Positions 34,451 through 43,722 are shown, counted from the stretch's first letter. The stretch: DNA of 64,000 nucleotides from Desulfuromonadaceae bacterium (GCA_028681335.1 JAQUIT010000005.1:124001-188000); one strand, 5' to 3'. Notes: generated by a model from the letters alone, not told the origin. Numbers and translations: made by a program.

Positions 34451-34622
34451 CGGCATGGCAGGTTTCCTGGCTCCAGGGTCATCTTACTAACCGCGCCTTC
34501 CCGGACAAAATCCAGTGGCATAATGCAGTGTTCATCACCTGTTACAGTTGCGGGACAGCGAAGGATTCTAACCTTCTTCCCTTTTAACCGTGCCTGCGGG
34601 GCACGGCACCAAAACCGTCGGT
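34451..34622 (-). promoter_or_regulatory. Cobalamin riboswitch
   Basis: Reading the minus strand: GGTGCCGTG with its partner CAGGCACGG, then TTAAAAGGGAA, then GAATCCTTCGCTGTCCCGCA and ACTGTAA, then GGGAAGG. Last is the B12 box AGCCAGGAAACCTGCC (34472-34457). These occur in the standard order of the cobalamin aptamer. It governs cobU-cobT-bzaF and probably the methyltransferase gene. Confidence 0.95.
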
Positions 34623-34781
34623 ACGTCAATTGTGGTGAAATGTGTAGCAGAGTGGGGAGACGAAAGTCAAAAGGAAATTGACACCACCCCGGAAAGCCTT
34701 GTGCCGGCACTGCGTAACCCCGGACAAACAGGACACGTGTGTGAAAGACGTCAATTCCCACACGAAACAACGCCGGATTTA

Positions 34782-34991
34782 CTAATAATGCGGGGGCGGA
34801 GTTTCCTGATCACTGTCGCGCGACACAGAAGGCGACAGCACAAGAAACTGCTCCTTCAGCGTCGCAAAATCACGCCGCAAATACTCCAGCACCAGATCCT
34901 GACGGCAGACTATCTCGTTCAGCTCCTGAATAGTTATTTCCTGTTGCATGTAGCGCATTTCCAGTTCGTTAAGCCGTTCTTCCATACCCAT
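34782..34991 (-). CDS. slyX: SlyX-family protein
   Basis: A 69-residue coiled-coil protein starting MGMEERLNELEMRYMQQEIT and ending with the family tail SDQETPPPHY. ATG 34991 has GGGGAG five bases upstream; the longer frame start lacks one. SlyX is widespread, is often near slyD in other bacteria, and has no established function. Confidence 0.85.
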   Translation of the reverse strand: MGMEERLNELEMRYMQQEITIQELNEIVCRQDLVLEYLRRDFATLKEQFLVLSPSVSRDSDQETPPPHY

Positions 34992-35047
34992 GCAATCTCC
35001 CCTTTTCGTTATCAGGCTGTTCGACCCGCGACTCATACAACAGGGGG

Positions 35048-35425
35048 TTATCTCAGAATATGGCTCGCTAAAACTTTTTGCACTTCATACACACTCAGGT
35101 CCTTGTTGAACTTTTTCTCAAGAGGGATCGTGTCGCTGCCAATCCACAGTTTCAATTCAGCATTAAGGTCGAAACTTCCCCCCGTCTGGACGCTGAATCG
35201 GGTAATATTGCTGTACGGGATTGAAAGATATTCAATCTGCTTGCCTGAAATGCCTTGTATATCAACAAGAATCAATCTCTTGTTTGTGAAGAGAAAGGTA
35301 TCACGCAGAACGACAAAACCCGCTTCGATTATCTCACCATCGACGAGCAATTGTCCGTAATCCGAATGAAATTTCTTGGTTTCCATAGAGCCGGTATTTT
35401 TAGTCACTCCAGCAAATATTCCCAT
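35048..35425 (-). CDS. Bacterial pleckstrin-homology domain protein (DUF1696/bPH type)
   Basis: The 125-residue protein is a single bacterial PH-like domain. Key segments are DGEIIEAGFVVLRDTFLFTN then KRLILVDIQGISGKQIEYLS and the IPYSNITRFSVQTGG strand. The C-terminal helix is DLSVYEVQKVLASHIL. These domains form rings of several subunits; their role is unknown, possibly in envelope stress. It lies 57 bases ahead of slyX in the same direction. Confidence 0.85.
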   Translation of the reverse strand: MGIFAGVTKNTGSMETKKFHSDYGQLLVDGEIIEAGFVVLRDTFLFTNKRLILVDIQGISGKQIEYLSIPYSNITRFSVQTGGSFDLNAELKLWIGSDTIPLEKKFNKDLSVYEVQKVLASHILR

Positions 35426-35655
35426 AATTCATCTCTCCATTAATCCAAAATAGCTATTCAGCACCATGACGTTGGACCAAACCAAAGCATCCTCAGCGAG
35501 ACAATAAATCGCTTAAATGAGATTAAATTGCAAGCTCTGCAAAGCACCTGATACAAATTTACACAGCACATTGCAGTAAATATCGCCCCCTACGCCTCAT
35601 GTAGCCGCATCTGCAGACGACAGACTGACAATCAACCAGAAGAACAGCTTGTATG

Positions 35656-35861
35656 AATGCTAACCAGCAAGAAGCCCACCAAATTGTTCGGTGGGCTTCT
35701 GATTGCAAATGATATTCCTACCTTTTCAGGTAGCTACCCGATCAGCTTCAATCGGCAATTGTTCATCCTATTTCAGGTTACAGTCCGGCGGAGTCTCGTC
35801 TTGCATGATGTTAACTCCTCCTTGCACTGGTCTGTACTTCTTTGAATCTGGTTGGATTATA
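35656..35861 (-). ncRNA. Candidate short structured transcript with a 12-codon ORF
   Basis: On the minus strand a perfect TATAAT (35861-35856) precedes AAGGAGG and a tiny ORF starting at 35806, encoding MQDETPPDCNLK. Three hairpins follow: CCGAT/ATCGG, CTACCT-GAAA-AGGTAG with a GNRA loop, and an 11-bp stem AGAAGCCCACC/GGTGGGCTTCT at 35700-35670 that could be its end. No good -35 box is visible. It may be a small RNA, a leader peptide unit for the PH-domain gene about 230 bases downstream, or chance. The rest of 35426-35991 shows nothing I recognise. Confidence 0.35.
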
Positions 35862-35991
35862 TCACTACAAACACGCAAAAACAGCCTGTAAAAAATATTT
35901 TTATGCGTGTATACTTTTTCGAGCCTATTTAGCACTAAAAGTTGTAATCTACACAAAACTTAATTGCACAAAGCACAGGGAGTTTTGAAAT

Positions 35992-36270
35992 ATGCAACCC
36001 GTAACTGCCGGCACCATTCAGAGTCAGACAACCACTCTTATCCGCAATAAAACTCCCGAACAAAAAACGTCAACACGTACTACGGCGGGAGAAACAAAAA
36101 AAACAGGTACGTTGGATTTTCCGCAGGATATCGTGAACCTGTCCACATCTGCAGCCGTCAGTCAGTCTTCTCTCGACAGTAAAAAGCCATCTGCCGTTGT
36201 ATCAAATGCGGAGAAGGATGCACTGTTGAAAACGTCTTCCGGTAAGATAAGCTTCTCGACGTACGCTTGA
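35992..36270 (+). CDS. Hypothetical Ser/Thr-rich protein
   Basis: A 92-residue hydrophilic protein, rich in Thr, Ser and Lys, with no signal peptide or membrane helix. The ribosome site GGGAG stands seven bases before the ATG, which supports it as a real gene. The central LDFPQDIVNLSTSAAVS and the C-terminal NAEKDALLK are the only segments that look constrained. I do not recognise a family. Confidence 0.55.
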   Translation: MQPVTAGTIQSQTTTLIRNKTPEQKTSTRTTAGETKKTGTLDFPQDIVNLSTSAAVSQSSLDSKKPSAVVSNAEKDALLKTSSGKISFSTYA

Positions 36271-36475
36271 TCAGCCAAAAGCACTCTTCTTGACTCTCGA
36301 GTGGCAACGGTTTCAGCGCCCCCCCATCACGACCACAAGAAACCTCAATAAATAAATTCAATTATTTGTTTGTATATTCTCTACGTTACTGTGTTTGACT
36401 GAAATTACGCTTTTAATACTGAAGATATCGTCCTGACCGACCACCCGCAAACTTCCCGGCGTGAACACCTTAAAA

Positions 36476-37891
36476 TCACACCTCACTTAAACCGGCACTT
36501 TTCACCCAATGCCACAGCGTGGAGCTGTCAACGCCTGGCTCGTATGGCGCATCGCTCCTGCTCCCCTTATGCCGCCCAATAAGATCACAGAGAGCTTCTA
36601 CCTCAGGAGCCTTGCCATATAGTTGGCGGAGAGCCTTAGCAGAACTGTAGATATTGATTAATCTTGTCGGCAGATGCTCCACCAGAATCTCTCCCCCTTT
36701 GCAGAGAATCACGGACTGTTCAATCACATTCTGCAACTCACGGACATTGCCGGGAAAGTCGTATGTCAGAAGAATATTCAGCGCTTCCAGCGAGAATCCG
36801 TTGATATTTTTGTCGTATGCCAGATTGAATTTTTTGAGCATAACTTCCATGAGCAGCGGGACATCCTCCTTTCGCTCGCGCAGCGGGGGGATATTCAACT
36901 GGACACCGTTTATTCTTAAATACAGGTCTCGCAGAAAGGTCCCGGACTCCACCATTTTTTCTAGATTTCTGTGGGTTGCAGCAATGAAACGGACATCAGC
37001 CTTCATCGGATTTTTAGCGCCCAGTGGCTGAAACTCCCTGCTTTCCAGAACCTTTAGCAGTTTGCCCTGCAGTGAAAGAGGCAGGTCCCCGATTTCATCT
37101 ATAAAAAAAGTCCCACCTGAGCATAACTCCAGTCGTCCCTGCCGATTCTCTGTTGCCCCGGCAAACGCCCCCTTCCTAACCCCAAACATCTCCGCTTCAC
37201 AGAGATGCTCCGGCAATGCAACACAGCTAACAACAAACAATGGGCCGTTTTTACGTGAACTTGACTCATGAATAGCTCTGGCAAACAACTCCTTTCCGGC
37301 ACCACTTTCGCCACGGATCAATACGGTAGCGTCGCTGGCGGCAACATCTTCCGTCATGCAGATCAACTTTTTCATTATCGCATTACGGCTTACGATATTC
37401 TTGAAAGAGAACTTGTCATGCGTAACGTTCCCTGACGAATTGAATTGTGACAGGTCGCGAATCATCCCGACGCCACCACACGCCTTGCCGCTACTATCAC
37501 ATAAAGCTGAGGTGCTTAAGGAAATATTTTTTACATGGTTGTTTCGGCTTACAATTTTCATCCCCATGTTCAGCACCGCCCCGCCTGTTTTCAAATTTTT
37601 CTTGATAGGGCAGGAAAAGGTGTCTCCACTGGAACGCAAAACGGTGTGGTAATGCTGACCAATAGCCTCTTCGTTGAGAAATCCGGTAATCTCCTCAGCA
37701 GCACGGTTGAAAAATTGGATACGCATCCGTGAATCAACGGTAAAGACTCCATCAGCAACGCTATCCAGAATTTTGCCAAGATCAATTACATTACGGAGAG
37801 CTTCGACTCCATCGACACTATTTCCCGCAGTCTCGTGCAACAATGACATTACCTCCTTTAAATCCGGTTCAATAAAAAAACATCTTTCCAT
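36476..37891 (-). CDS. PAS-AAA+ regulator of the bacterial enhancer-binding type with a changed GAFTGA loop
   Basis: The 471-residue protein has an N-terminal PAS domain (about 40-160, SVADGVFTVDSRMRIQFFNR). A sigma-54-activator AAA+ domain follows, with Walker A GESGAGKE, Walker B GGTFFIDEIGDLPL, the arginine-finger region RDLYLRINGVQLNIPPLRER and sensor II FPGNVRELQN. The C-terminal region is an HTH-like segment (STLWHWVKSAGLS). The sigma-54 contact loop is GAFAGA instead of GAFTGA; the Thr is critical in well-studied members. The regulatory target is not evident. ATG 37891 has an AAGG site; the upstream frame start has none. Confidence 0.85.
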   Translation of the reverse strand: MERCFFIEPDLKEVMSLLHETAGNSVDGVEALRNVIDLGKILDSVADGVFTVDSRMRIQFFNRAAEEITGFLNEEAIGQHYHTVLRSSGDTFSCPIKKNLKTGGAVLNMGMKIVSRNNHVKNISLSTSALCDSSGKACGGVGMIRDLSQFNSSGNVTHDKFSFKNIVSRNAIMKKLICMTEDVAASDATVLIRGESGAGKELFARAIHESSSRKNGPLFVVSCVALPEHLCEAEMFGVRKGAFAGATENRQGRLELCSGGTFFIDEIGDLPLSLQGKLLKVLESREFQPLGAKNPMKADVRFIAATHRNLEKMVESGTFLRDLYLRINGVQLNIPPLRERKEDVPLLMEVMLKKFNLAYDKNINGFSLEALNILLTYDFPGNVRELQNVIEQSVILCKGGEILVEHLPTRLINIYSSAKALRQLYGKAPEVEALCDLIGRHKGSRSDAPYEPGVDSSTLWHWVKSAGLSEV

Positions 37892-38209
37892 TAATCCGAC
37901 CTTAAAATGCAGGCTATATGCCAACCCCGTATCTTACTGAATGTATTCAATACTACGGCTAATGCGGTAAGCATATTATTCGATTTTCATGCAGAACCTG
38001 CACATGATTTGCGTCACCTGCACGTGTCGATACGCATACCAACGTTTCAAACAAACCCACAAAAGCCGGGAGAATCCTTTGGGGGTATCATCACCCAAAA
38101 ACAGACAAAAGAAACCTTCGTGAATTATTATGTTATCGGCAGAGATTCAGCAGGTGACTATGTGAAGGAGGACAAGGAGGCAACGTACAGCTAATTGAAT
38201 AGAAGACAA
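37892..38209. other. Intergenic stretch without a supported gene
   Basis: It contains the upstream region of the AAA+ regulator. The long plus-strand frame across it has no ribosome site or recognisable sequence. GAAGGAGGACAAGGAGG near 38165 looks like a ribosome site, but only a few codons follow. Confidence 0.45.
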
Positions 38210-38248
38210 AAAAAAGCACTCACAACAATAGTTGAAAGTGCTTATTTT
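38210..38248 (-). terminator. Terminator behind tRNA-Arg
   Basis: On the minus strand AAGCACTTTCAAC and its partner TTGTGAGTGCTT form an imperfect stem around TATTG, followed by TTTTTT. It begins six bases after the CCA end of the tRNA. Confidence 0.85.
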
Positions 38249-38253
38249 TATTA

Positions 38254-38330
38254 TGGTGCGCCTGGAGCGATTCGAACGCCCGACCTACGGATTCGTAGTC
38301 CGTTGCTCTATCCAGCTGAGCTACAAGCGC
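38254..38330 (-). tRNA. tRNA-Arg (anticodon ACG)
   Basis: Minus strand: acceptor GCGCTTG with partner CAGGCGC, D arm AGCTCAGCTGGATAGAGC, anticodon loop CTACGAA, T arm GGGCGTTCGAATCGCTC, and an encoded CCA. ACG would be modified to ICG and read CGU, CGC and CGA. Confidence 0.97.
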
Positions 38331-38497
38331 ATTGGAATTGGTCTTATAACGCACCCTGCAGAATATTTCAACCTTTTTTTTGCATATTTTCAAATATTCT
38401 CACTGACAGGCATAATTTTATCCTATCACTATTGAGACCTTTTCGGATATCCTAGGTTGCTAACACATGTACATATGTTTTTTTAAAGGCCTACTCA

Positions 38498-38815
38498 ATG
38501 GATCACTTCATACTCGAAATCAGCGAAACTGATATCAAACGGGAACGGGAAAAATCGAGAGAACTGCGCAAGAGCCGTTGGTGGAAAAATCGCGTGGCCC
38601 TGGGTATATGCCACTTCTGTGGCGAACATTTCCCACCGAATGAGCTAACAATGGACCACCTGGTGCCTGTATCACGCGGCGGAAAGGCGTCCCGCAACAA
38701 TGTCGTACCGGCCTGCAAGGAATGCAACAGCCGCAAAAAGTATCTGCTCCCCATTGAGTGGGAAGAGTATCTGGACGGGCTTGAACGTCAAACAACGGAG
38801 TCAACGGGTGAATAA
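38498..38815 (+). CDS. HNH endonuclease family protein
   Basis: A 105-residue protein with a basic N-terminal helix ([20 protein letters not shown]) and a standard HNH core: CHFCG, then [19 protein letters not shown] and [17 protein letters not shown]. Free-standing HNH proteins of this size are common and mostly of unknown role. The HAD-like gene starts eight bases before its stop codon, so the two are co-translated. Confidence 0.88.
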   Translation: MDHFILEISETDIKREREKSRELRKSRWWKNRVALGICHFCGEHFPPNELTMDHLVPVSRGGKASRNNVVPACKECNSRKKYLLPIEWEEYLDGLERQTTESTGE

Positions 38816-39467
38816 TAGCAAAAGCCGCTACAAGGTCGTCATCTATGACTGTGATGGCGTGATTCTCGACTCCATCGAGTCAAACTACATCTTTTACAAC
38901 CGCGTCATGGAATTCCTTGGAAAGCCTGAAATCGACAGGGACAACAGTGATGCCAGAAGAGTGCTGCACACTTTCTCATTTAACGATGTTATGGAGTATT
39001 TTTTCACGGGAGATTCGCTCCGAGAAGAGGCCTTCAGGTTTGCCAAGACCATTCATTATCGCGACCTGATGCCCTACATGCGTATGGAAGATGGGTTTAT
39101 TAGTGCTCTTGACCAGCTCAAGGGGCACACATCCCTGGCGATTTGCACCAACAGGGCCACGTCCATGGACATGATCATTGAAGATTTCGGGCTGACAGGC
39201 TACTTTGAATACGTGATGACGGCGTCACAGGTCAAGAACCCGAAACCGCATCCTGAACCGCTCCTGAAAGTTCTGGATTATTTTAACGCCAGACCGGAAG
39301 AAGCGCTCTTCATCGGCGATGGCGAGGTTGACATGCAGGCTGCCAATGGCGCCGGAATCCCCTTTATCTCCTACAAATCACACCTGCCGGGATTGGCCCG
39401 CATCCAGCACCACGCCGAGATAGTTCAGCATGTCTTTACAGACGCATCCTCATCGCTACGGTTGTAA
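38808..39467 (+). CDS. HAD-superfamily phosphatase
   Basis: The 219-residue protein has HAD motif [18 protein letters not shown], motif II ICTNRAT, motif III lysine in [12 protein letters not shown] and motif [19 protein letters not shown]. The helical cap places it among PGPase/beta-phosphoglucomutase-like enzymes. The GTG at 38808 overlaps the HNH gene; the longer frame from 38700 is inside that gene. Substrate unknown. Confidence 0.88.
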   Translation: MNNSKSRYKVVIYDCDGVILDSIESNYIFYNRVMEFLGKPEIDRDNSDARRVLHTFSFNDVMEYFFTGDSLREEAFRFAKTIHYRDLMPYMRMEDGFISALDQLKGHTSLAICTNRATSMDMIIEDFGLTGYFEYVMTASQVKNPKPHPEPLLKVLDYFNARPEEALFIGDGEVDMQAANGAGIPFISYKSHLPGLARIQHHAEIVQHVFTDASSSLRL

Positions 39468-39527
39468 CGTCACACAGCATGTTGCAGTCACTAAAAGAGC
39501 GAGGATCCGTTTTCGGCCCACCAATAA

Positions 39528-39564
39528 AAAAGTCCCGTGGTTGCTGTAACCACGGGACTTTTCG
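39528..39564. terminator. Bidirectional terminator
   Basis: AAAAGTCCCGTGGTT, a five-base loop and its exact complement, with A-run before and T-run after. It separates the HAD gene from the convergent isochorismatase-like gene. Confidence 0.92.
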
Positions 39565-39584
39565 TAAAACAACTGTAGTGGTAC

Positions 39585-40151
39585 TTATCGCACAAGTTTC
39601 GAAAGTTTTTTGAACTCATCGGTCCCGGCCACCTTCAACAGTTGAAACAGGGCGGATTCCGTGCAGGTCGGGACCGCTCCGGCAAGCGTCATAGTCTGAA
39701 TGGCGGTTTGCCAATTCTGCTTGCTCCGGCTCATGACGGCATCCTTCACGACATGGACATCCAGGCCGGCGTCACGCAATTCTATAACCGTCTGCAGCAC
39801 GCAGACATGAGTTTCCATACCGGTGATAATTACCTGAGTTCTCCCGGTTGCCTTTAAGGCATCAACAAACCCAGCGCTGCCGCAACAACTGAAGGCCATC
39901 TTTTCATGACAGGAAGCGGCCACAGCCTTTTCCCTAAGTTCCGGCAAAGTCCCCCCGAGCCCCTTTACATATTGCTCGGTAACCAGAACCGGGATAGTCA
40001 ATTCAGCGGCGCTTTCGAGCAGTATACCGATATTCTTCACAAGATTCTTCAGTACGGCTTCATCCATGGCAACACACAGCTTTTCCTGCACATCGATCAC
40101 CACCAGTACCGCTTTGTCACGTTCCAGAAAAAAACTATCCTTGATTGACAT
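39585..40151 (-). CDS. Isochorismatase-family cysteine hydrolase
   Basis: The 188-residue protein has the catalytic Asp in VLVVIDVQEKL, Lys in RTQ/EKMAFSCCGS region and the nucleophile Cys in TGMETHVCVLQTVIELRD. It resembles YcaC-like hydrolases, whose substrates are mostly unknown. ATG 40151 has GGGGGA five bases upstream; the upstream start does not. Confidence 0.88.
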   Translation of the reverse strand: MSIKDSFFLERDKAVLVVIDVQEKLCVAMDEAVLKNLVKNIGILLESAAELTIPVLVTEQYVKGLGGTLPELREKAVAASCHEKMAFSCCGSAGFVDALKATGRTQVIITGMETHVCVLQTVIELRDAGLDVHVVKDAVMSRSKQNWQTAIQTMTLAGAVPTCTESALFQLLKVAGTDEFKKLSKLVR

Positions 40152-40350
40152 GGCTGTCCCCCTGTTGTTCTTCAATGACAATGAGAATCATGCCGTTACC
40201 GACGGCACTATGTGCCAGTGTAACGTAGATGCAAGCAATAATCAACGCCCGGACGCAGACACTTCATCGCTCTCATCAGAATGAAATGCTATTGTTAGCC
40301 TTGAAGTAACATGCTACATCACTGGTATTATTTTACTTTGGAGGTCTACC

Positions 40351-40926
40351 ATGAAAGTCACCGCATTTAACGGCAGTCCGCGCAAAGACGGCAACACCTC
40401 GCTACTTCTCGGCCAAGCCTGCACCGCACTGAACAAGGAAGGGATAACAACCGAACTGGTCCAGGTGGGAGGCGAAAAGCTCCACGGCTGTATCGCCTGT
40501 TACCAATGTTTCGCCCGCAAGGACAAGAGATGTGCCGTGGCTGACGACATCGCCAACGACTGCATAGAAAAGATGCTTGAGTCAGACGGCATCATCATCG
40601 GCTCGCCAACCTATTTCGCCGCCCTGACCCCTGAAACCAAGGCGCTGATCGACCGCTGCGGTATGGTTTCGCGTGCAAACGGTGACATGTTCAAGCGCAA
40701 GGCAGGTGCGGCTGTCGTGGCGGTGCGCCGCGCAGGAGCCATCAACGTCTTTGATACGATCAACCACTTCTTCAGTATCGGGCAGATGATCATCCCCGCT
40801 TCGAATTACTGGAATATTGGTGTCGGCCGTAACGTTGGTGACGTCCTTCAGGATGAGGAGGGGATGCAGACCATGCAGGTACTGGGTGAAAACATGGCCT
40901 GGCTGCTAAAGAGGATTGTCGAATAG
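40351..40926 (+). CDS. NADPH-dependent FMN reductase/flavodoxin-family protein
   Basis: FMN site at the N-terminus (AFNGSPRKDGNTSLLL). The GCIACYQCFARKDKRCAVADD segment contains cysteines typical of the iron-sulfur flavoprotein-like subgroup (CxxC...C), followed by GIIIGSPTYFAALTPETKAL. The 191-residue protein probably reduces flavins or quinones; the physiological acceptor is unknown. GGAGG precedes the ATG. Confidence 0.9.
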   Translation: MKVTAFNGSPRKDGNTSLLLGQACTALNKEGITTELVQVGGEKLHGCIACYQCFARKDKRCAVADDIANDCIEKMLESDGIIIGSPTYFAALTPETKALIDRCGMVSRANGDMFKRKAGAAVVAVRRAGAINVFDTINHFFSIGQMIIPASNYWNIGVGRNVGDVLQDEEGMQTMQVLGENMAWLLKRIVE

Positions 40927-40974
40927 ACGAGCGGTTCAGGGCGCTCCAGCCGGAGCGCCCTGCCGGAAGACCTC

Positions 40975-41490
40975 CTACAGCAGCGCCTTTGCCGCAGCAA
41001 TTGCCGCAGCATAATCTGGCTCTCCGGTTACTTCAGGGACAATCTGGATATAGCGGATGATGTTTGCAGCATCAACAACAAATACGGCACGACTGAGCAA
41101 CAGGAGCTCCTTGATCAGCACTCCGTAGCCAAGCCCGAAGGAACGCTCACGGTAATCGGAGAGCGTCACAACCTTGTCGATCCCGGCCGCACCGCACCAG
41201 CGCTTCTGGGCAAATGGAAGATCGAGGCTGACTGTCAGCACGACGACATCCCCCGGCAACGTAGCGGCTTCCTGGTTGAAACGGCGGGTTTCCGTATCAC
41301 AAACCGGAGTATCCAGGGATGGCACCGCCGAGATGATCCTGATTTTACCAGCGGAACTGGAGAGCGTCACAGCGGCAAGTCCATTGTCAACCACGGCAAA
41401 TTCGGGAGCTGCGTCGCCAACCTTGAGCTCAGGTCCCAACAGAGTCATAGGGTTGCCTTTAAAGGTGATAATTCCAGTCTTTTCATTCAT
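40975..41490 (-). CDS. tpx: Thiol peroxidase
   Basis: Atypical two-Cys peroxiredoxin that reduces hydroperoxides with thioredoxin. Peroxidatic Cys in SLDTPVCDTETRRFN and resolving Cys in KRWCGAAG are both present, and the start MNEKTGIITFKGNPMTLLG is typical. ATG 41490 follows GGAGGA; the frame opens two codons earlier at a TTG. Length 171. Confidence 0.95.
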   Translation of the reverse strand: MNEKTGIITFKGNPMTLLGPELKVGDAAPEFAVVDNGLAAVTLSSSAGKIRIISAVPSLDTPVCDTETRRFNQEAATLPGDVVVLTVSLDLPFAQKRWCGAAGIDKVVTLSDYRERSFGLGYGVLIKELLLLSRAVFVVDAANIIRYIQIVPEVTGEPDYAAAIAAAKALL

Positions 41491-41536
41491 AATCAATCCT
41501 CCTCGTTAAGATCTACCATTACAGGTAGGTGCTGAA

Positions 41537-42154
41537 TTACTCCCCGGAACAGTCGTTCCCTTCCAGAAGAGACAAAAATTGCATCACCAGTCGATAGGTG
41601 ATACCCCACAGTACCGGTTTATCATCAACGGGAAGCCTGATTGCCGGCACTTCAAAACTCTTTTCATCAAAAGCGACAAGGCTCTGCAGATGGCTCCCCG
41701 GATCACGCAGATCAGAGAGCCTCACCCAGAACAGATCATCCACCTCTTCGTTCAAAACCGGGCGACAAACCACCCGATCCATGCCGAAGAGGCAGCAGGA
41801 AACCCTGACCGGCAGATTTGTTCCCGTTATATCGGAAAGCCGCCCCAGATAACGCCCCTTCCCGAGATCTATGCCAACCTCCTCATACGTTTCCCGAAGT
41901 GCCGCCTGACACTCCAGTTCCCCCTCTTCCAGTTTGCCGCCCGGAAAGGCTATATGCCCTGACCATGGGTCAAGATCGTGTGCGGCTCGCTGGATAAACA
42001 GAATTTCCAAATCATCGGCAGCCTGATGCAGTATCATGGCGACTGAAGCTCGTGTGCGGCTACCTGAATCCTGCTGAGCCCCACTATTACACATGGCAAG
42101 CATCTCTTCGATGCGTTTAAACATACAATCCTGCTCTTTTGATAAACTTCTCAT
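41537..42154 (-). CDS. Nudix hydrolase, probable CoA pyrophosphatase
   Basis: The full Nudix box is present: GGKLEEGELECQAALRETYE followed by EVGIDLG. The UPF0035-type extension before it (DLDPWSGHIAFPGGK) points to the CoA-pyrophosphatase (NudL-like) subgroup. Length is 205, or 195 if translation begins at the second ATG (42124). Confidence 0.88.
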   Translation of the reverse strand: MRSLSKEQDCMFKRIEEMLAMCNSGAQQDSGSRTRASVAMILHQAADDLEILFIQRAAHDLDPWSGHIAFPGGKLEEGELECQAALRETYEEVGIDLGKGRYLGRLSDITGTNLPVRVSCCLFGMDRVVCRPVLNEEVDDLFWVRLSDLRDPGSHLQSLVAFDEKSFEVPAIRLPVDDKPVLWGITYRLVMQFLSLLEGNDCSGE

Positions 42155-42241
42155 AGCTCCGATTATTCCTGTATGGATTATTTCATATACTTACCGTATC
42201 ATTCAGCACCGTCAAGCAAAATCATAACAGGATACCCTACG

Positions 42242-43267
42242 ATGCCTCTGCCGCACCCGCCGCACATACCGCAGGTCTCAATCCTCATGCCGGTACGCAA
42301 TGAAGAGCGCTACCTGCAGGCAACGCTGAATTCACTCTACAGGCAGACTTTGACTGATTGGGAACTGGTTGCTGTTGACGACGGTTCATGCGACTCTACG
42401 CCGTCAATCCTTGCTGCTGCGGCCAGCCGCGATACCAGGATACATGTCATCAGACGCGAAGGCGGCGGATTGGTGGCGGCTCTCAACTCCGGCCTCGCCG
42501 CCTGCCGGGCACATCTGTTAGCCCGGCTTGACGGTGACGACATCTGCCATTCCCGGCGCCTTGAACTGCAGGCAGCCTATCTGGAGGATCACCCGGACAC
42601 CGGCCTGGTGGCCTGCAATTTCCGCCATTTCCCACGAACCGGGCTCAAACAGGGAATGATTGACTACGAGGTATGGCAGAACAGCCTGACGTCACATCCT
42701 CTGATCATCCGTGACCTGTTTGTAGAATCTCCGGTTGTCCATCCGAGCATCATGACGCGCAGGGCCATCCTGGAAAAGCTGGAGGGGTATCATGACAGCG
42801 GTTGGCCGGAGGATTACGATCTCTGGCTGCGCATGGCGGCTGCAAATGTCCAGTTTGCCCGTTTGCCACAGACACTCCTGTTCTGGCGCGACCACCCGGA
42901 ACGCGCCACCCGCACCATGGATGAATACGCTTCACATGCCTTCCGCTCGTGCAAATGCCACCACCTCCTCAATGGTTTTTTGCAAGCCAGTACCGACATT
43001 GTCATTGCCGGGGCAGGACAGGAAGCGCGGGCATGGCAGCGGCTGTTGGCCGCTGCAAAGGTGACGGTTTCAACCTGGCTGGATGTTGATCCGAGAAAGA
43101 TCGGACGCATCCTGCACGGCGCACCGGTGCTCTCCCCTGCAGAGTTGCAACTAAACGGCAGAAAAATGATCGTCGCCATCGGCGTGCGAGGAGCACGGGA
43201 GCAGTTCAGAAAAGTGGCTGAAAAACGTGGGTGGCAGGAAGGCGTGGACTTTGTCTGCGTCGCATGA
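42242..43267 (+). CDS. GT2 glycosyltransferase with a C-terminal nucleotide-binding-like domain
   Basis: Residues 1-240 are a GT-A fold: VSILMPVRNEERYLQATLNS, the metal-site LARLDGDDICHSRRLE, and the acceptor-site SGWPEDYDLWLRMA. The last 90 residues (VIAGAGQEARAWQRLL through IVAIGVRGAREQFRKVA) resemble the Rossmann half of PglD-type proteins. The longer frame from 42173 has no ribosome site. Sugar and acceptor are unknown, and no polysaccharide cluster is adjacent. Confidence 0.85.
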   Translation: MPLPHPPHIPQVSILMPVRNEERYLQATLNSLYRQTLTDWELVAVDDGSCDSTPSILAAAASRDTRIHVIRREGGGLVAALNSGLAACRAHLLARLDGDDICHSRRLELQAAYLEDHPDTGLVACNFRHFPRTGLKQGMIDYEVWQNSLTSHPLIIRDLFVESPVVHPSIMTRRAILEKLEGYHDSGWPEDYDLWLRMAAANVQFARLPQTLLFWRDHPERATRTMDEYASHAFRSCKCHHLLNGFLQASTDIVIAGAGQEARAWQRLLAAAKVTVSTWLDVDPRKIGRILHGAPVLSPAELQLNGRKMIVAIGVRGAREQFRKVAEKRGWQEGVDFVCVA

Positions 43268-43330
43268 TAAAAATTGAGGTGCCGGAAGCGGCAGATATGA
43301 AAGAAGCAGACAAAGGAGAAGGAGTTGCAG

Positions 43331-43633
43331 ATGTTACCAAGCAAAGAAGAAATGGCTCTTACAATTGATGAAGCCGATTGGAGCTGCCTGCGGGCTCACT
43401 TGAATCGTGGCGGACTGATTCTGGTTGATGACTCCCTTGATTTGGCCGATACCGCCCTCAAAGTTGCTGCCGATGACATCGCAATCATCCAGCACTTGAT
43501 GGAAGTTGGCATGATCGGCAAGCCCTCGGAAGCCAAGATCCGCACATGGGAAGAGAACCTGAATAAAAAGTTTTCCATGCTGATTGTCAGCCCCTACGTA
43601 CTATTCCAGGAAAAGACACTGACCTTTCACTAG
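43331..43633 (+). CDS. DUF2288-family protein
   Basis: A 100-residue acidic protein with the DUF2288 pattern: W-(S)-L near residue 17, GGLILVDDSLDLADTALKVA, DD, and a C-terminal LIVSPYVLFQE. AAGGAG stands six bases before the ATG. Function unknown. Confidence 0.75.
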   Translation: MLPSKEEMALTIDEADWSCLRAHLNRGGLILVDDSLDLADTALKVAADDIAIIQHLMEVGMIGKPSEAKIRTWEENLNKKFSMLIVSPYVLFQEKTLTFH

Positions 43634-43722
43634 ACTGTTCAGCCTTGCGCAAGCTAACACCTTTCCGGCAGAAAAACGTTGATACCAAACATTTATGATA
43701 GTTACCAAAACGAGGCTAAAGA

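Noticed and set aside
35656..35861. Cyclic di-GMP riboswitch
   Set aside because: The GGTAG-rich segment recalls it, but the conserved core of that riboswitch class is absent.
38195..38455. Protein-coding frames over the tRNA-Arg region
   Set aside because: They lie across a clear tRNA and its terminator on the other strand.
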